NCBI GenBank assembly: GCA_963842335.1
Contig: CAWJGF010000028.1
Span: 62,001 to 126,000, forward strand
Source of the DNA: PALSA-600 sp963842335
GTDB taxonomy: Bacteria; Actinomycetota; Thermoleophilia; Gaiellales; Gaiellaceae
Length of the DNA stretch: 64,000 nucleotides
Reading direction: 5' to 3'
Below are positions 37,426 to 45,857 of the stretch, one piece after another; position 1 is the first letter of the stretch, and every line of letters starts with the position of its first letter. The position numbers were made by a program, and so were the translations under genes. The notes under the pieces were generated by a model. That model worked only from the letters and a program-made list of their open reading frames with translations, searched no databases and was not told the DNA's origin.

Positions 37426-37728
37426 CTACTCGTCGTCAGGCGAGACGACGAGCCGGTCGCAGCGCACGAGTACCCAGTCGCCCGATGCGAGCCAGCGCTC
37501 TGCGCCGTCCGCGAGCTCTCCGGCGTCTCCCGCCGTCCTCGCGGCACACGCGACGAGGAGCGTCGCGCGCTGCCAGAGGTCGTGGTGGTCGACTTCGGCG
37601 ACCGACGCCGCGAAGCGGTTGCGCAGGTTGTCCTTCGCCGAGCGGACGTAGTGGCGCTTGCCCTTCAGCGACCCCGCTTCGGGAAAGTGGAGCTCGACGG
37701 TGAGGATCGCGACGAAGCCCGAAGGCAA
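37426..37728 (-). CDS. DUF503 (YlxP-like) protein
   Basis: A 100-residue protein that fits DUF503: VAILTVELHFPEAGSLKGKR is the family opening, followed by RNRFAASVAEVDHHDLWQRA. Family members lie between infB and rbfA in many Gram-positive genomes, as here. They are thought to take part in ribosome biogenesis, but the activity is not known. Confidence 0.9.
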   Translation of the reverse strand: MPSGFVAILTVELHFPEAGSLKGKRHYVRSAKDNLRNRFAASVAEVDHHDLWQRATLLVACAARTAGDAGELADGAERWLASGDWVLVRCDRLVVSPDDE

Positions 37729-37740
37729 CTTGCAGATCCG

Positions 37741-39702
37741 CTAGTCGGAGGGGCCTGCGGGCTCGTCGAGCGACGTGCGCTCGACCTCGCGCGTCTCGTA
37801 CACCTCGAAGACGTCGCCCTCCCGCAGGTCGTTGAAGCCCTCGAGCAGGACGCCGCACTCGAACCCTTCGGTCACCTCGCGGACGTCGTCCTTGAAGCGC
37901 CGCAGCGCTGCGACTGTGGTCTCGTGGATGCGCGTGCCGTCGCGGAAGAGGCGCACGCTCGAGCCGCGGCGAACGAGCCCGCTCGTGACCATGCAACCGG
38001 CGATCGTGCCGACGCGCGACGCCTTGAAGAGGGCGCGCACCTCGACCTCGCCGATGATCGCCTCGGTCTCGACCGGCGAGAGCATGCCGACGAGGGCCTG
38101 CTCGATCTCCTCGGTGAGCTGGTAGATGACGCGATAGAGGCGAATCTCGATGCCCTGCCTCTCGGCGGCCTGGCGAACCTCCGCCGACGGCCGCACGTTG
38201 AAACCGACGACCATGGCGTTCGACGCAGCAGCGAGGTTGACGTCGTTCTCGGTGATCCCACCGACACCGGTGTGGATGACCTGGACGCGGACCTCGGGAT
38301 GCTGGATCTTGCCGAGCTCGGAGACGATCGCCTCGACGGAGCCCTGAACGTCGCCCTTCAGCACGATGTTGAGGTCGGCTTCGGCGCCGGCCTGCAGCTG
38401 CGAGAAGAGCGAGTCGAGCGACACGCCACGGCTCCGCTGCTTCGCGACGGCCTCACGGCGCAGCCGCTCTCCGCGCTGATGCGCGAGATCGCGGGCGCGA
38501 CGCTCGTTCTCGACCACGCGACCGAGCTCGCCGGCGGGCGGTGGCTTGTCGAAGCCGAGAATCTCGACGGGCTCTCCCGGCAGCGCCTGCTCGATGCGCT
38601 CACCGAGGTAGTCGTAGAGCGCGCGAACGCGGCCCCACGCATCGCCGGCGACGATCGCGTCGCCGACCTTCAGCGTGCCGCGCTGGACGAGCATGGTCGT
38701 CACCGGGCCGCGACCGACATCGAGACGCGACTCGATGATCGGGCCTGACGCGTCAGCCGCGGGATTCGCGCGCAGGTCGAGCTCGGCGTCCGCGACGAGC
38801 AGGATGCGCTCGAGCAGGTCGTCGAGGTTCTCGCCCTGCTTCGCAGAGACCCGTGCGATCTGCACGTCGCCGCCCCACTCCTCCGGCTGGAGACCTTCTG
38901 TCGCGAGCTCGCTGAGCACGCGGTCTGGGTTCGAGTCGGGCAGGTCGATCTTGTTCACTGCGACGACGATCGGCACTGAGGCCGCGCGCGCATGCGAAAT
39001 CGATTCCTTCGTCTGCGGCATCACGCCGTCATCGGCTGCGACGACGAGCACTGCGATGTCGGTCACCTTCGCGCCGCGGGCCCGCATGGCGGTGAAAGCC
39101 TCATGGCCCGGTGTGTCGAGGAAGGTGATGCGGCGACCGTTGTGATCTGCCTGATACGCACCGATGTGCTGGGTGATCCCGCCGGCCTCGGTCTTCACGA
39201 CCGACGTCTTGCGGATCGCGTCGAGGAGTGTCGTCTTGCCGTGGTCGACGTGGCCCATGATCGTCACGACCGGCGGGCGCGCGACGAGAGATTCCTCGGC
39301 GTCCTCGAAGACCTCGGGCTCGCCGTCGTCGTCATCGGCGTGCTTGATCGTGACCTCACGGTCGAGCTCGGCTGCGATCAGCTCCACTTCGTCGTCGGTG
39401 AGCGACTGGGTGGCCGTCTTCATCGTGTTCAGATTCATCAGGAGCTTGATGATCTGCGGCATCGCGACGCCGAGCGCCTGCGAGAAGTCGCGCAGCGTGA
39501 CCCCCGATTCGACGGTCACGGGTCCTGTGGGCGCCACGACCTCGCGGGGTGTGCGCGGGCCGCGGTCGGTCGGCCGGTCGCCGGGCCGCTGCCGCTGCCC
39601 CTGGCCGGGGCGGTTCCCGCCCTGATCGATGACGACGCGACGCCGGCCCTTGGGGCCGCCCCCGCGGGGCCTGATCGGTCTGTTCGGCTTACCGTTGGCC
39701 AT
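37741..39702 (-). CDS. infB: Translation initiation factor IF-2
   Basis: A 653-residue GTPase that brings initiator tRNA to the 30S subunit. G motifs are GHVDHGKTT (near residue 150), DTPGHEAF and NKID. The IF2-N domain (VTVESGVTLRDFSQALGV) precedes it, and the later beta-barrel and C-terminal domains are complete. The N-terminal extension is short and Arg/Gly/Pro-rich, so the protein is much shorter than the roughly 900-1000 residues usual in actinobacteria. It starts 3 bp after the ylxR stop. Confidence 0.97.
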   Translation of the reverse strand: MANGKPNRPIRPRGGGPKGRRRVVIDQGGNRPGQGQRQRPGDRPTDRGPRTPREVVAPTGPVTVESGVTLRDFSQALGVAMPQIIKLLMNLNTMKTATQSLTDDEVELIAAELDREVTIKHADDDDGEPEVFEDAEESLVARPPVVTIMGHVDHGKTTLLDAIRKTSVVKTEAGGITQHIGAYQADHNGRRITFLDTPGHEAFTAMRARGAKVTDIAVLVVAADDGVMPQTKESISHARAASVPIVVAVNKIDLPDSNPDRVLSELATEGLQPEEWGGDVQIARVSAKQGENLDDLLERILLVADAELDLRANPAADASGPIIESRLDVGRGPVTTMLVQRGTLKVGDAIVAGDAWGRVRALYDYLGERIEQALPGEPVEILGFDKPPPAGELGRVVENERRARDLAHQRGERLRREAVAKQRSRGVSLDSLFSQLQAGAEADLNIVLKGDVQGSVEAIVSELGKIQHPEVRVQVIHTGVGGITENDVNLAAASNAMVVGFNVRPSAEVRQAAERQGIEIRLYRVIYQLTEEIEQALVGMLSPVETEAIIGEVEVRALFKASRVGTIAGCMVTSGLVRRGSSVRLFRDGTRIHETTVAALRRFKDDVREVTEGFECGVLLEGFNDLREGDVFEVYETREVERTSLDEPAGPSD

Positions 39703-39705
39703 GGC

Positions 39706-39945
39706 TCAAGTGTAGAGACGTGAGAGATTCGGGTCGACGCGCAGGTTGGCGCGCAGCGTCCGGTTGAACGCTCGCCGCGCCGACGCGCGTTCGAAGCAGG
39801 ACAGGCGCCGGCACGTGTAGGCGCCCCGACCGGGTCCGGCGCCTGGGACGAGCTCGCCTCGCTCCGCATGGAAGCGCTGCAGCTCTGCCTGGGTCGCCTT
39901 GCGGCCGCAACCGGTGCAGGTCCGAATCGGCTCTCCGCTCGTTAC
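39706..39945 (-). CDS. ylxR: YlxR (DUF448) RNA-binding protein, without a canonical start codon
   Basis: The frame between nusA and infB reads PIRTCTGCGRKATQAELQRF, then GRGAYTCRRLSCFERA and RRAFNRTLRANL, a clear YlxR protein of about 79 residues. It is the expected gene between nusA and infB. The frame has no ATG, GTG or TTG anywhere. The expected N-terminus (xTSGEPIRTC) falls on a GTA at 39943-39945 that overlaps the nusA TAA stop by the usual 4-nt geometry. Either a non-canonical, stop-coupled start or a single-base change is implied. Confidence 0.85.
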   Translation of the reverse strand, partial: VTSGEPIRTCTGCGRKATQAELQRFHAERGELVPGAGPGRGAYTCRRLSCFERASARRAFNRTLRANLRVDPNLSRLYT

Positions 39946-41492
39946 TCGCTCCCTTCGCTCGAGCTCTCGACGGCGGCGACGCGCTCGATCGGCACGCCGC
40001 CGTCAGGGTCGTCTTCGACATGCTGATGGTGGGCGTGCGAAGAACCGGTCTCGAGGGTGTGATCCTCGCCCGCGACCGGCGCGTCGCCGGGACCGGCCGG
40101 GAGCTCTTCGGGCTCCGGGTTCCCGAAGGCTGCTGCGTCCTCGGTCACAGCCTCGGGCTCCGCGGTGTCGGCAAGCGCCTCGAGCTCGGGCTCGGACTCC
40201 TCCACGATCGGGTTCGCCTCGTCGTCTGCGCGAAGTGCCAGCTCCTGGTGGGCCGGCACGCCGCAGAACTTCGAGCCCGGCAGCGCGGCATTCGGGCAGC
40301 GCTTGCCGTTCGTGAGGATCGCGGAGCAACGGCCCGAGAAGTCCTCGCCGTCGGAGCCCTCGCCGCCGAAGGCCGCGTCGGCCTCCTGTTGGGCGAATTC
40401 GGAGTCGGAGGTGATGTCGATCTTCCAGCCGGTGAGACGGGCGGCGAGACGGGCGTTCATGCCCTCCTTGCCAATCGCGAGCGCCAGTTGATCGTCGGGG
40501 ACGACGACCGTCGCCTCCTTGCCCTCGTCGTCGAGGTAGACCTCGCGGACGCGCGCCGGCGACAGGGCCTTCGCGACGAACCGGGCCGGTTCGTTGTTCC
40601 ATGGGATGATGTCGATCTTCTCGCCGCGGAGCTCGGAGACGACCATGCGCACGCGCGAGCCACGAGGCCCGACGCAGGCGCCGACGGGGTCGACGCCCTG
40701 GGCGTGTGACTCGACCGCGATCTTCGAGCGGTAACCCGGCTCGCGGGCGACTCCGCGGATCTCGACGAGCCCGTCGGCGATCTCGGGAACCTCGAGCTCG
40801 AACAGCGTCTTGATCAGCTCGGGATCGCGCCGCGACAGAATCACCTGCGGGCCCTTCGTGCCGGTGCGAACCTCGCGGATGACGGCCTTGATGCGTGATC
40901 CCTGCTCGTAGCGCTCGCCGTCGACCTGCTCGGGCCCCGGGAGCAGCGCCTCGACCTTACCGAGGTCGACGAGGATGTTCCGGCGGTCGCCGGTCTGCTG
41001 CACGATGCCGGTGACGACCTCGCCGACGCGGTCGATGTACTCGTCGTACATCATCTCGCGCTCCGCCTCGCGGATGCGCTGGAGGATGACCTGCTTGGCG
41101 GTCTGCGCTGCAATGCGGCCGAAGTTGTCGGGCGTGACGTCCTTGCGGTTGATCAGCTGATCGGGGATCTGCGACCAGTCGATCTCGAGATCGTCGTCGG
41201 AGAGCAGCGTGTGGTTCTTCTCGCCGGTCTCCTCCTCGATGCGCTCGAGATCGTCGAGTGCCTGCTCGCGCGCCTCGTCGAGCAGGCGCGTCTCGAGGTC
41301 CTCGGGGATGTCGATCGAGAACACGCGGAAGTCGCCCTTGTCGTCGAGCTCCACGGTTGCGTGCCGCGACGCTCCCGGTGTTTTCTTGTAGGCCGCGAGC
41401 AGCGCGTCCTCGAGCGCAGCGACGAGCGTGCCGCTCTCGATTCCCTTCTCGCGCTCGATTTCGCGAACAGCGTCAACTATTTCCTGGCTCAT
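39942..41492 (-). CDS. nusA: Transcription termination/antitermination factor NusA with a C-terminal Cys/His motif
   Basis: A 516-residue protein. The NusA N-terminal domain is followed by an S1 domain (VGEVVTGIVQQTGDRRNILV) and two KH domains (GACVGPRGSRVRMV, LALAIGKEGMNARLAARLTG). After about residue 385 comes an unusual tail: GRCSAILTNGKRCPNAALPG followed by SKFCGVPAHQ gives a Cys-x8-Cys-x9-Cys-x4-His pattern (residues about 387-416), then about 100 acidic residues. Core NusA normally ends after the KH domains in actinobacteria. The tail may bind zinc; its role is unknown. Confidence 0.96.
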   Translation of the reverse strand: MSQEIVDAVREIEREKGIESGTLVAALEDALLAAYKKTPGASRHATVELDDKGDFRVFSIDIPEDLETRLLDEAREQALDDLERIEEETGEKNHTLLSDDDLEIDWSQIPDQLINRKDVTPDNFGRIAAQTAKQVILQRIREAEREMMYDEYIDRVGEVVTGIVQQTGDRRNILVDLGKVEALLPGPEQVDGERYEQGSRIKAVIREVRTGTKGPQVILSRRDPELIKTLFELEVPEIADGLVEIRGVAREPGYRSKIAVESHAQGVDPVGACVGPRGSRVRMVVSELRGEKIDIIPWNNEPARFVAKALSPARVREVYLDDEGKEATVVVPDDQLALAIGKEGMNARLAARLTGWKIDITSDSEFAQQEADAAFGGEGSDGEDFSGRCSAILTNGKRCPNAALPGSKFCGVPAHQELALRADDEANPIVEESEPELEALADTAEPEAVTEDAAAFGNPEPEELPAGPGDAPVAGEDHTLETGSSHAHHQHVEDDPDGGVPIERVAAVESSSEGSE

Positions 41493-41498
41493 CGCGAC

Positions 41499-41942
41499 CT
41501 ACCCTTCATCAATCAGATTTGCCCGCACGATGTCCTCATACGGGATGTCCACCGTTCCTGCGTCATTTGAACCCGTGCCGTTCTGGATCTGCACGCTCCG
41601 CTCGGTGGTCGAGATCACTTCTCCACGGGTTCGTTTCGAACCCACCTTGATGCGCACCGGACGACCGAGTACCCGCTCAAAGTGCGCCTTCGTGCGCAGC
41701 GGCCGGTCGAAGCCGGGCGAGGAGACTTCAACGGCGTAGGTCTCGAGATATGGCTGGAGCACGTGGGTGATGCGCTCGCACAAGGCGTGATCGACTCCCT
41801 GCGGGTGATCGACGAACACACAGAACCGCTCGCTGCCCGAAAGCTCGAGCGCGAGCACCTCGACCCCAGGGATCGCGTGTTCGACCATGCGTGTCACCTC
41901 GCGCTGCAGCTGCTTCTCCTTCTCGTGCGATGCCGACGCCAA
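41499..41942 (-). CDS. rimP: Ribosome maturation factor RimP
   Basis: A 147-residue protein starting at TTG. Family features are the N-terminal alpha/beta domain (VEVLALELSGSERFCVFVDH) and the conserved EVSSPGFDRPLRTKAHFERVLG. The C-terminal SH3-like part ends IPYEDIVRANLI. It helps assemble the 30S subunit and stands first in the rimP-nusA-ylxR-infB operon. An intrinsic terminator directly upstream separates it from dtd. Confidence 0.94.
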   Translation of the reverse strand: MASASHEKEKQLQREVTRMVEHAIPGVEVLALELSGSERFCVFVDHPQGVDHALCERITHVLQPYLETYAVEVSSPGFDRPLRTKAHFERVLGRPVRIKVGSKRTRGEVISTTERSVQIQNGTGSNDAGTVDIPYEDIVRANLIDEG

Positions 41943-41968
41943 CTCAGAAAGCCCCCCATCACGAAAAA

Positions 41969-41987
41969 TGGGCGCCGCGCGCCCATC
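41969..41987 (-). terminator. Intrinsic terminator between dtd and rimP
   Basis: On the minus strand ATGGGCGC-GCG-GCGCCCAT forms a perfect 8-bp GC-rich stem with a 3-nt loop, followed at once by TTTT. It lies 45 bp past the dtd stop and 27 bp before the rimP start. It closes the coaBC-to-dtd transcript ahead of the rimP operon. Confidence 0.85.
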
Positions 41988-42031
41988 TCGAAAATGCCGA
42001 AATGTGGTGACGGAAACGTAGCAGAATCGTC

Positions 42032-42454
42032 CTATTCCAGGACGATCGTCACCGGGCCGTCATTCACGAGCTCGACGGCCATCTTCGCCCCGAAGACGCC
42101 TGTCTCCACCGCGATCCCGAGGGCGCGCAGCGCGGCCGCAAACTGCTCGTACAGCGGCTGCGCCGTCTCGGGTCCGGCGGCTGCCGAGAAGCTCGGGCGG
42201 TTGCCCTTCCCCGTGTCCGCGAGCAGCGTGAATTGGCTGACGACGAGGGCTGCGCCACCGATGTCCCCGAGCGACCGGTCGAACCGGCCGTCGTCGCCGG
42301 CGAAGATCCGGAGGTTGGCGATCTTCCGGGCCAGGCGGCGGGCGTCGTCTGGGCCGTCGCCGGCCGCGACGCCGAGGAGGATGCAGAGACCCGGCCCGAT
42401 CGAGCCGCCGGGGGACGACGACGCGCGCGTCACCCGCTGCACGACCGCCCTCAT
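42032..42454 (-). CDS. dtd: D-aminoacyl-tRNA deacylase
   Basis: A 140-residue DTD enzyme that removes D-amino acids (and Gly) from wrongly charged tRNAs. It begins MRAVVQRVTRA and has the active-site motifs VVSQFTLLADTGKGNRPSFS and NDGPVTI. Length is slightly under the usual 145-150. It is 12 bp downstream of a TPR protein gene. Confidence 0.95.
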   Translation of the reverse strand: MRAVVQRVTRASSSPGGSIGPGLCILLGVAAGDGPDDARRLARKIANLRIFAGDDGRFDRSLGDIGGAALVVSQFTLLADTGKGNRPSFSAAAGPETAQPLYEQFAAALRALGIAVETGVFGAKMAVELVNDGPVTIVLE

Positions 42455-42466
42455 CTACCTCGCGTC

Positions 42467-42835
42467 TCAGTCCTTGTCGACGGCATCGAGATCGAGGATG
42501 CGCGAGGCGTACTGCTCCGACGCGGGGTCCATGGAGCTCGCGAGCTTGTAGTGCCCGTTCGCCTCGGCGATTCGTCCCTGACGCTCGAGTGCGCGGCCGA
42601 GCGCGTAGTGCGCGTAGTCGTCGGTCGGCGAGAGGTCCTCGACGATCGTGCGGAACTCGGCCTCCGCGTCCTGCCAGCGACCGAGGCGGAAGTAGGCGAT
42701 CCCGAGCGCCTCGCGGATCGACGCCTTCGCCGGCTCCAGCCGCTTCGCGCGCTCGAGCGGCACGGTCGCCTGGGCGGCCATGCCGCCCCGGAGGCGCTTT
42801 TGGCCTTCGCGGAAGAGGTCGTACGCGTCGCTCAT
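42467..42835 (-). CDS. TPR-repeat protein
   Basis: A 122-residue protein made of about three tetratricopeptide repeats (for example IREALGIAYFRLGRWQDAEA and YAHYALGRALERQGRIAEAN). TPRs are protein-binding scaffolds; the partner is unknown. The ATG overlaps the nucleotidyltransferase stop (ATGA at 42832-42835). Confidence 0.82.
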   Translation of the reverse strand: MSDAYDLFREGQKRLRGGMAAQATVPLERAKRLEPAKASIREALGIAYFRLGRWQDAEAEFRTIVEDLSPTDDYAHYALGRALERQGRIAEANGHYKLASSMDPASEQYASRILDLDAVDKD

Positions 42836-43503
42836 CGCAGATACGGGAAGTTCTCGCGCACGAGGTCGGCGGGGGTGGTCAGGTCGCGGGTGCGCCCCAC
42901 TTGGATAGCAGACACAGTGACGCCCGCGTCGATCGCGAGCTGCACCACATCGGCAAGCTCGTACGGTGGGTTCCCCGGCAGCGGGCGCAAGAACGACTCG
43001 ACGCGCGGGCCGAGGAACCAGAGCGGCGCAGCCGACCAGCCGCCCACGGCCGCTGGAGCGCTGACCCGCACGATGCGGCCGTCCTCGACCTGGGTCTGCG
43101 TGTAATCCAGGCGCCCGGGCTGGCGCCGGACCGCGACCGCGCCCTCGCCGTCACGCGCGGCGAGAACGAACCTGCCGATGTCTCCGGCGGCGAAGCGCGT
43201 GTCGGCTGCCGAGACGACGAACGGCGGCACCGCCTTCGCGCGGGAGACGGCATCGGCCGAGCCGAGCATCTCTGGCTGCGTGACGAAGCGAAGCTCATAG
43301 GGCAGCGGAGCGAGCAGTTCCTCGACCTGCTCGGCGAGATGACCGGTGACAACGGCGATCCGATCGACGCCCGCCGCGGCGAGCTCGTGCACGAGCGTCA
43401 CGACGACGGGCTTGCCGTCGATTGGCAGGACCGGCTTCGGCCAGCGGTCGGTCAGCGGCGCAAGCCGCGTGCCGAGTCCGGCGGCCATGACGACCGCCTC
43501 TAT
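42832..43503 (-). CDS. Nucleotidyltransferase (sugar-phosphate NTP transferase family), ATA start proposed
   Basis: The fold motif MAAGLGTRLAPLTDRWPKPVLPI is the N-terminal signature of MobA/RmlA-like NTP transferases. The ATG at 43488 would cut into the first beta strand; the expected residues EAVV lie just upstream, and the only codon fitting a start is ATA at 43501-43503, overlapping the coaBC TAG stop by 4 nt. Later motifs are VSAADTRF and PYELADVVQLAIDAG. At about 223 residues it has no hexapeptide domain. The substrate is not known. Confidence 0.83.
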   Translation of the reverse strand: MEAVVMAAGLGTRLAPLTDRWPKPVLPIDGKPVVVTLVHELAAAGVDRIAVVTGHLAEQVEELLAPLPYELRFVTQPEMLGSADAVSRAKAVPPFVVSAADTRFAAGDIGRFVLAARDGEGAVAVRRQPGRLDYTQTQVEDGRIVRVSAPAAVGGWSAAPLWFLGPRVESFLRPLPGNPPYELADVVQLAIDAGVTVSAIQVGRTRDLTTPADLVRENFPYLR

Positions 43504-44648
43504 TGGAGGAGTTCCTCGACCGCGTCGAGGATCGCGGCGGCGATCTTCGGCTTCGGCGCCTTCGGCACGATGCGCTCGGCGTCGCGCGTCACGAGCACGA
43601 CCTCGTTCTCGCCGACGTCGAAGCCGATATCCGGCCGCCCGACATCGTTGAACACCACGAGATCGGCGTTCTTCGTCTCGAGCATCGCGCGCTTCCGCGC
43701 GAGGCCATCGGCGCCGTGCTCGGCCCCGAACGCGACCAGGATCTGCCCGGCACGCTTCTGCGCCCCCAGAGCCTGTGCGATGTCCTCGGTCGGTTCGAGC
43801 TCGAGTGTCCAGCCTTCCCGGTCCTTGGGCCGCTTCGCCGCCAGCGCCTCAGCCGGACGGTAGTCGGCGACCGCCGCGGCGAGCAGCGCCACGTCGACGT
43901 CGGGCAGAGCGAGCGCTGCGTCGTGCATCGAAGCGGCCGTCGGGCGTCGGGATCACCTCGACGCCAGGCGGGGTGTCGAGCTGGAGGTTCGCGGCGAGGA
44001 GGATCACCTCGGCGCCGCGGCGCCGGGCCTCCTCGGCCAGTGCGACCCCCATGCGGCCGGATGACCGGTTGCCGACGAAGCGCACCGAATCGAGGGGCTC
44101 GCGCGTCCCGCCGGCCGTGATCAGGATCCGTCGGCCGGCGAGCGAGCCGGGAGCGAGGAGTTGCTCGATGCGCAAGGCGATCTCGGCGGGCTCGGCAAGC
44201 CGGCCCACGCCCCACTCCCCTTCGGCCATCTCACCCTCGTCGGGCCCGACGAGCTCGACCCCGCGCCCTCGCAGCGCCGACACGTTGGCACGCGTCGCCG
44301 GCGCCGCCCACATGCGGGGGTTCATCGCCGGTGCGATGAGCACCGGCCCGCGGTGTGCGAGTGCCGCCTCCGTGAGCACGTTGTCTGCGATCCCGTGCGC
44401 GAGCTTCGCGAGCGTGTTCGCCGTGCAGGGAGCGATCACGAGCAATCGGCCCGCGTCAGGTGCGGATACGGGTCTTCGTCGACGGGACGACGAGCGAGCG
44501 CTGAGAACGTCTCGGCCCGGACGAACCGTTCGGCGCCGGGCGTGACCAGTGGGATCACCTCGTGGCCGGCCTTGACGAGCAGGCGCGTCAGCTCACACGC
44601 CTTATAGGCGGCGATGCCACCGGTGACCCCGAGCAGAATCCGGCTCAT
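43500..44648 (-). CDS. coaBC: Bifunctional phosphopantothenoylcysteine decarboxylase/phosphopantothenate-cysteine ligase, with two apparent frameshifts
   Basis: Two steps of coenzyme A synthesis. The decarboxylase start ILLGVTGGIAAYKACELTRL and PCTANTLAKLAHGIADN and PAMNPRMW are present; the ligase has ITAGGTREPLDSVRFVGNRSSG and AAVADYRP and KNADLVVFNDV. Three frames are used. One base appears lost near 44443-44446 (RADLLVIAPC expected) and one gained in the GGG at 43942-43944. Correcting both gives 382 residues, a normal length. The gene is essential and probably intact. Confidence 0.92.
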
Positions 44649-44664
44649 GCCGGAAGTGTGCCGG

Positions 44665-44895
44665 TTACTTCTTGTACTCGTAGACGATTTTGCCCTCGGC
44701 GATCTCTTCGAGGGACATCGTCAGATAGTTCTTCGACCGGGACTCGATCAGCGGCGGCGCGAACTCGTCGAACGTACCCTCACCGAGCTGGTGGTGGTAG
44801 TTGTTGATCTGCCGCGCGCGCTTGGCGGCGACGATCACGAGCGCATAGCGCGAGTCGACCTGGGCGAGCAATTCATCGATGCGGGGATGGATCAT
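44665..44895 (-). CDS. rpoZ: RNA polymerase omega subunit
   Basis: A 76-residue protein with the omega pattern: IDELLAQVDSRYALVIVAAK, RARQINNYH and IAEGKIVYEY. It promotes assembly of RNA polymerase beta-prime. The ATG overlaps the gmk stop (ATGA at 44892-44895), a typical gmk-rpoZ arrangement. A start upstream in the gmk frame region can be dismissed. Confidence 0.93.
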   Translation of the reverse strand: MIHPRIDELLAQVDSRYALVIVAAKRARQINNYHHQLGEGTFDEFAPPLIESRSKNYLTMSLEEIAEGKIVYEYKK

Positions 44896-45494
44896 TGCCG
44901 CGCCATGGTAGCGGCACCGTCCAGCTTCCGGGCGATGATCGCCCCGAGGCCGTCTGCCGCACGCTCCCGGTCGTCGTTTGCGACCACGTGATCGAACTGA
45001 TCTCGCAGCTCGAGCTGCTGCCGCGCCCACGCCAGCCGCTCCTCGATCACCCCCGAGCTCTCGGTCGCGCGGGCCCGCAGCCGGCGTTCGAGCTCCTCGA
45101 CGGGTGCGGTGACGAAGATCGTGACCGCACCCTCGGTCCGGCGCTTGACCCGGAGGGCTCCGTCCGTCTCGAGCTCGAGCAATGGGGCCTTCCCCGCCTC
45201 CAGGAGCCGGTCGATCTCCGAATTCAGCGTTCCGTAGCGATTGCCGACGTAGTCGACCCACTCGAGGAACTCTCCCGCGTCGATCCGGCGGTCGAACTCC
45301 GCGCGGTCGAGGAACCAGTAGTCGACGCCATCCTCCTCACCCGGGCGCTGTGCCCGGGTGGTCGCCGACACGGCAAGTGCCAGCGCCGGGAAGCGCGGGA
45401 GAACGAGTTGGATGAGCGTGCCCTTGCCGGCCCCGGAGGGCCCGGTGACGACGAAGACGGGCCGCGAGGCGCCGCTAGCGGTTGAAGAGCCCAA
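44892..45494 (-). CDS. gmk: Guanylate kinase
   Basis: A 200-residue enzyme phosphorylating GMP to GDP. The P-loop is TGPSGAGKGTL near residue 17, then SATTRAQRPGEEDGVDYWF with the GMP-binding Arg and Tyr, and EWVDYVGNRYGT. The TTG at 45494 is the best start; it overlaps the mihF stop by 20 nt. The mihF-gmk-rpoZ order is conserved in actinobacteria. Confidence 0.94.
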   Translation of the reverse strand: MGSSTASGASRPVFVVTGPSGAGKGTLIQLVLPRFPALALAVSATTRAQRPGEEDGVDYWFLDRAEFDRRIDAGEFLEWVDYVGNRYGTLNSEIDRLLEAGKAPLLELETDGALRVKRRTEGAVTIFVTAPVEELERRLRARATESSGVIEERLAWARQQLELRDQFDHVVANDDRERAADGLGAIIARKLDGAATMARQ

Positions 45495-45804
45495 TCAGCT
45501 CATGTCGCTGACGGTCGGAAAGCCCGCCGACCGTCTTCGATTGGCTGATCCGGCACTGGTTCAACAAGCGGGCCGCCTTGACGCGACCGAACTTCGGCAC
45601 AGCCATCAGCATGTCGAAGACCTTCGCGGTCGAGACGAACTCGGGCGGGTCGCGGAGGATCTCTTCGATCGACACGGCACCGGATTTCAAATCCTTCTTC
45701 AACTGCGCGCGCTTGACGCGGATGTCGTTCGCCCGCTTCAGCGCCTCCATCCTCTGATCCAGTGAGCGGACCGGAGCTTGAACCTGGGTCTGGGTGGGCA
45801 CCAT
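45475..45804 (-). CDS. mihF: Actinobacterial integration host factor (mIHF)
   Basis: A 109-residue DNA-binding protein. It carries the mIHF core: a helix rich in basic residues (ALKRANDIRVKRAQLKKDLK), then IEEILRDPPEF and the H2TH-like LMAVPKFGRVKAARLLNQCRIS. It shapes chromosome structure and is specific to actinobacteria, which supports the taxonomic guess. It sits upstream of gmk as expected, 53 bp after pyrD. A good AAAGGG-like site precedes it. Confidence 0.93.
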   Translation of the reverse strand: MVPTQTQVQAPVRSLDQRMEALKRANDIRVKRAQLKKDLKSGAVSIEEILRDPPEFVSTAKVFDMLMAVPKFGRVKAARLLNQCRISQSKTVGGLSDRQRHELIGLFNR

Positions 45805-45857
45805 GAGTGCGGCATCCTACCAACCTCTCGGCCGCGTGCAACTACGACCTGAAAGGG

